Assembly (NCBI GenBank): GCA_963730395.1
Contig: CAVSSK010000018.1
Coordinates: forward strand, 124,001 to 188,000
Source: Bog-473 sp963730395
Lineage (GTDB): Bacteria > Actinomycetota > Acidimicrobiia > Acidimicrobiales > RAAP-2
Length of the DNA stretch: 64,000 bases
Direction: 5' to 3'
Shown: one piece after another, positions 63,859-64,000 of the stretch
Position numbering within the stretch: position 1 is the stretch's first letter
How the letters are laid out: each line of letters starts with the position of its first letter
The notes under the pieces: model-generated
Database searches by the model: none
Told to the model about the DNA's origin: nothing
Seen by the model: only the letters and a program-made list of their open reading frames with translations
Position numbers and translations under genes: made by a program

Positions 63859-64000
63859 TCAATAGGGCGAGGGAAGCTCGAGGCCGAACCGGCTCGCCAA
63901 CAGGGCCATGTCCCTACGATCACGATCCCGAGGTGCGTACCCGCTGTGGTGTTCGAGCTGCAACTCGGCGCTGAGGCAGGGAACGGCCCTGTCGAGAATC
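63859..64000 (-). CDS. C-terminal fragment, possibly nucleotidyltransferase-like, N-terminus outside window
   Basis: An open frame enters from the right edge and stops at 63859. Its end reads AELQLEHHSGYAPRDRDRRD, then MALLASRFGLELPSPY. The P-R-x-K/R-D-x-x-D-M/F pattern with a preceding E-x-Q-L is similar to the C-terminus of small nucleotidyltransferase (aminoglycoside-adenylyltransferase-like) proteins. Only 47 codons are visible, so this is tentative. Confidence 0.5.
   Translation of the reverse strand, partial: ILDRAVPCLSAELQLEHHSGYAPRDRDRRDMALLASRFGLELPSPY

Overview
The window is about 70% G+C and gene-dense on both strands. It looks like chromosomal DNA from an actinobacterium. Markers are a WhiB protein beside a PdtaS-type histidine kinase, a Get3-like ATPase pair with a DUF3107 gene, the MSMEG_4193/DUF3090/SCO1664 trio, a mycothiol-type DinB/MDMPI protein and an orphan FrhB-type (F420) protein. 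A complete System I (Ccm) cytochrome c maturation operon is unusual for the well-known actinobacterial orders and fits a deep lineage such as Acidimicrobiia. That placement is inference. I see no rRNA, tRNA, insertion sequence, prophage or CRISPR array.

Layout. 0-9 kb: DUF2461 fragment, ArsB-like permease, HSL esterase, SDR, argS, a lipocalin-like protein with an FmdB zinc ribbon, a cupin, an ABM-like protein and a secreted CHAP-domain wall hydrolase. 9-12 kb: aconitase. 12-19 kb: glutamine amidotransferase, PIG-L deacetylase, DEAD-box helicase, Bcp peroxiredoxin, Fpg/Nei glycosylase, FrhB, thioesterase and GlxA-type regulator; most of these carry frame breaks. 19-25 kb: DJ-1 protein, DinB/MDMPI protein, FAD oxidoreductase, APH-like kinase, UdgB-type glycosylase and the phosphatase/DUF3090/SCO1664 operon. 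25-31.5 kb: TauE exporter, MBOAT/SGNH acyltransferase pair and GDPD-etfB-etfA. 31.6-40.4 kb: whiB with a CRP-type site, pdtaS, PHP phosphoesterase, O-methyltransferase, BagAB-like ATPases, dGTPase-like HD protein, enoyl-CoA hydratase and two small enzymes. 40.6-45.4 kb: diguanylate cyclase, Mrp, SufR-like regulator and cysteine desulfurase. 45.4-52.3 kb: ccmABCDEFGH plus a TPR (CcmI-like) gene, with overlapping starts and stops. 52.3-64 kb: methyltransferases, DJ-1, CcdA, gmd, two GT4 glycosyltransferases, TetR, LMW phosphatase, APH-like kinase, dienelactone hydrolase and hypotheticals. A lower-G+C patch lies at 60.2-63.6 kb.

Main themes are cytochrome c and thiol-redox assembly (Ccm, CcmG, CcdA), Fe-S biogenesis and sensing (SufR, cysteine desulfurase, Mrp, WhiB), and cell-envelope modification (CHAP hydrolase, MBOAT/SGNH, GT4, Gmd). 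About 20 or more single-base frame breaks interrupt conserved genes, most densely at 13-19 kb. Their protein sequence resumes cleanly in another frame, so I read them as sequence or assembly errors rather than decay. Genes affected are given as full spans with the breaks noted. I found no convincing undescribed system. The most interesting leads are promoter architecture: a CRP palindrome at whiB, a 16-mer repeated at two promoters, a palindrome over the -10 of a leaderless sufR, and an MtrA-like direct repeat near the CHAP gene.
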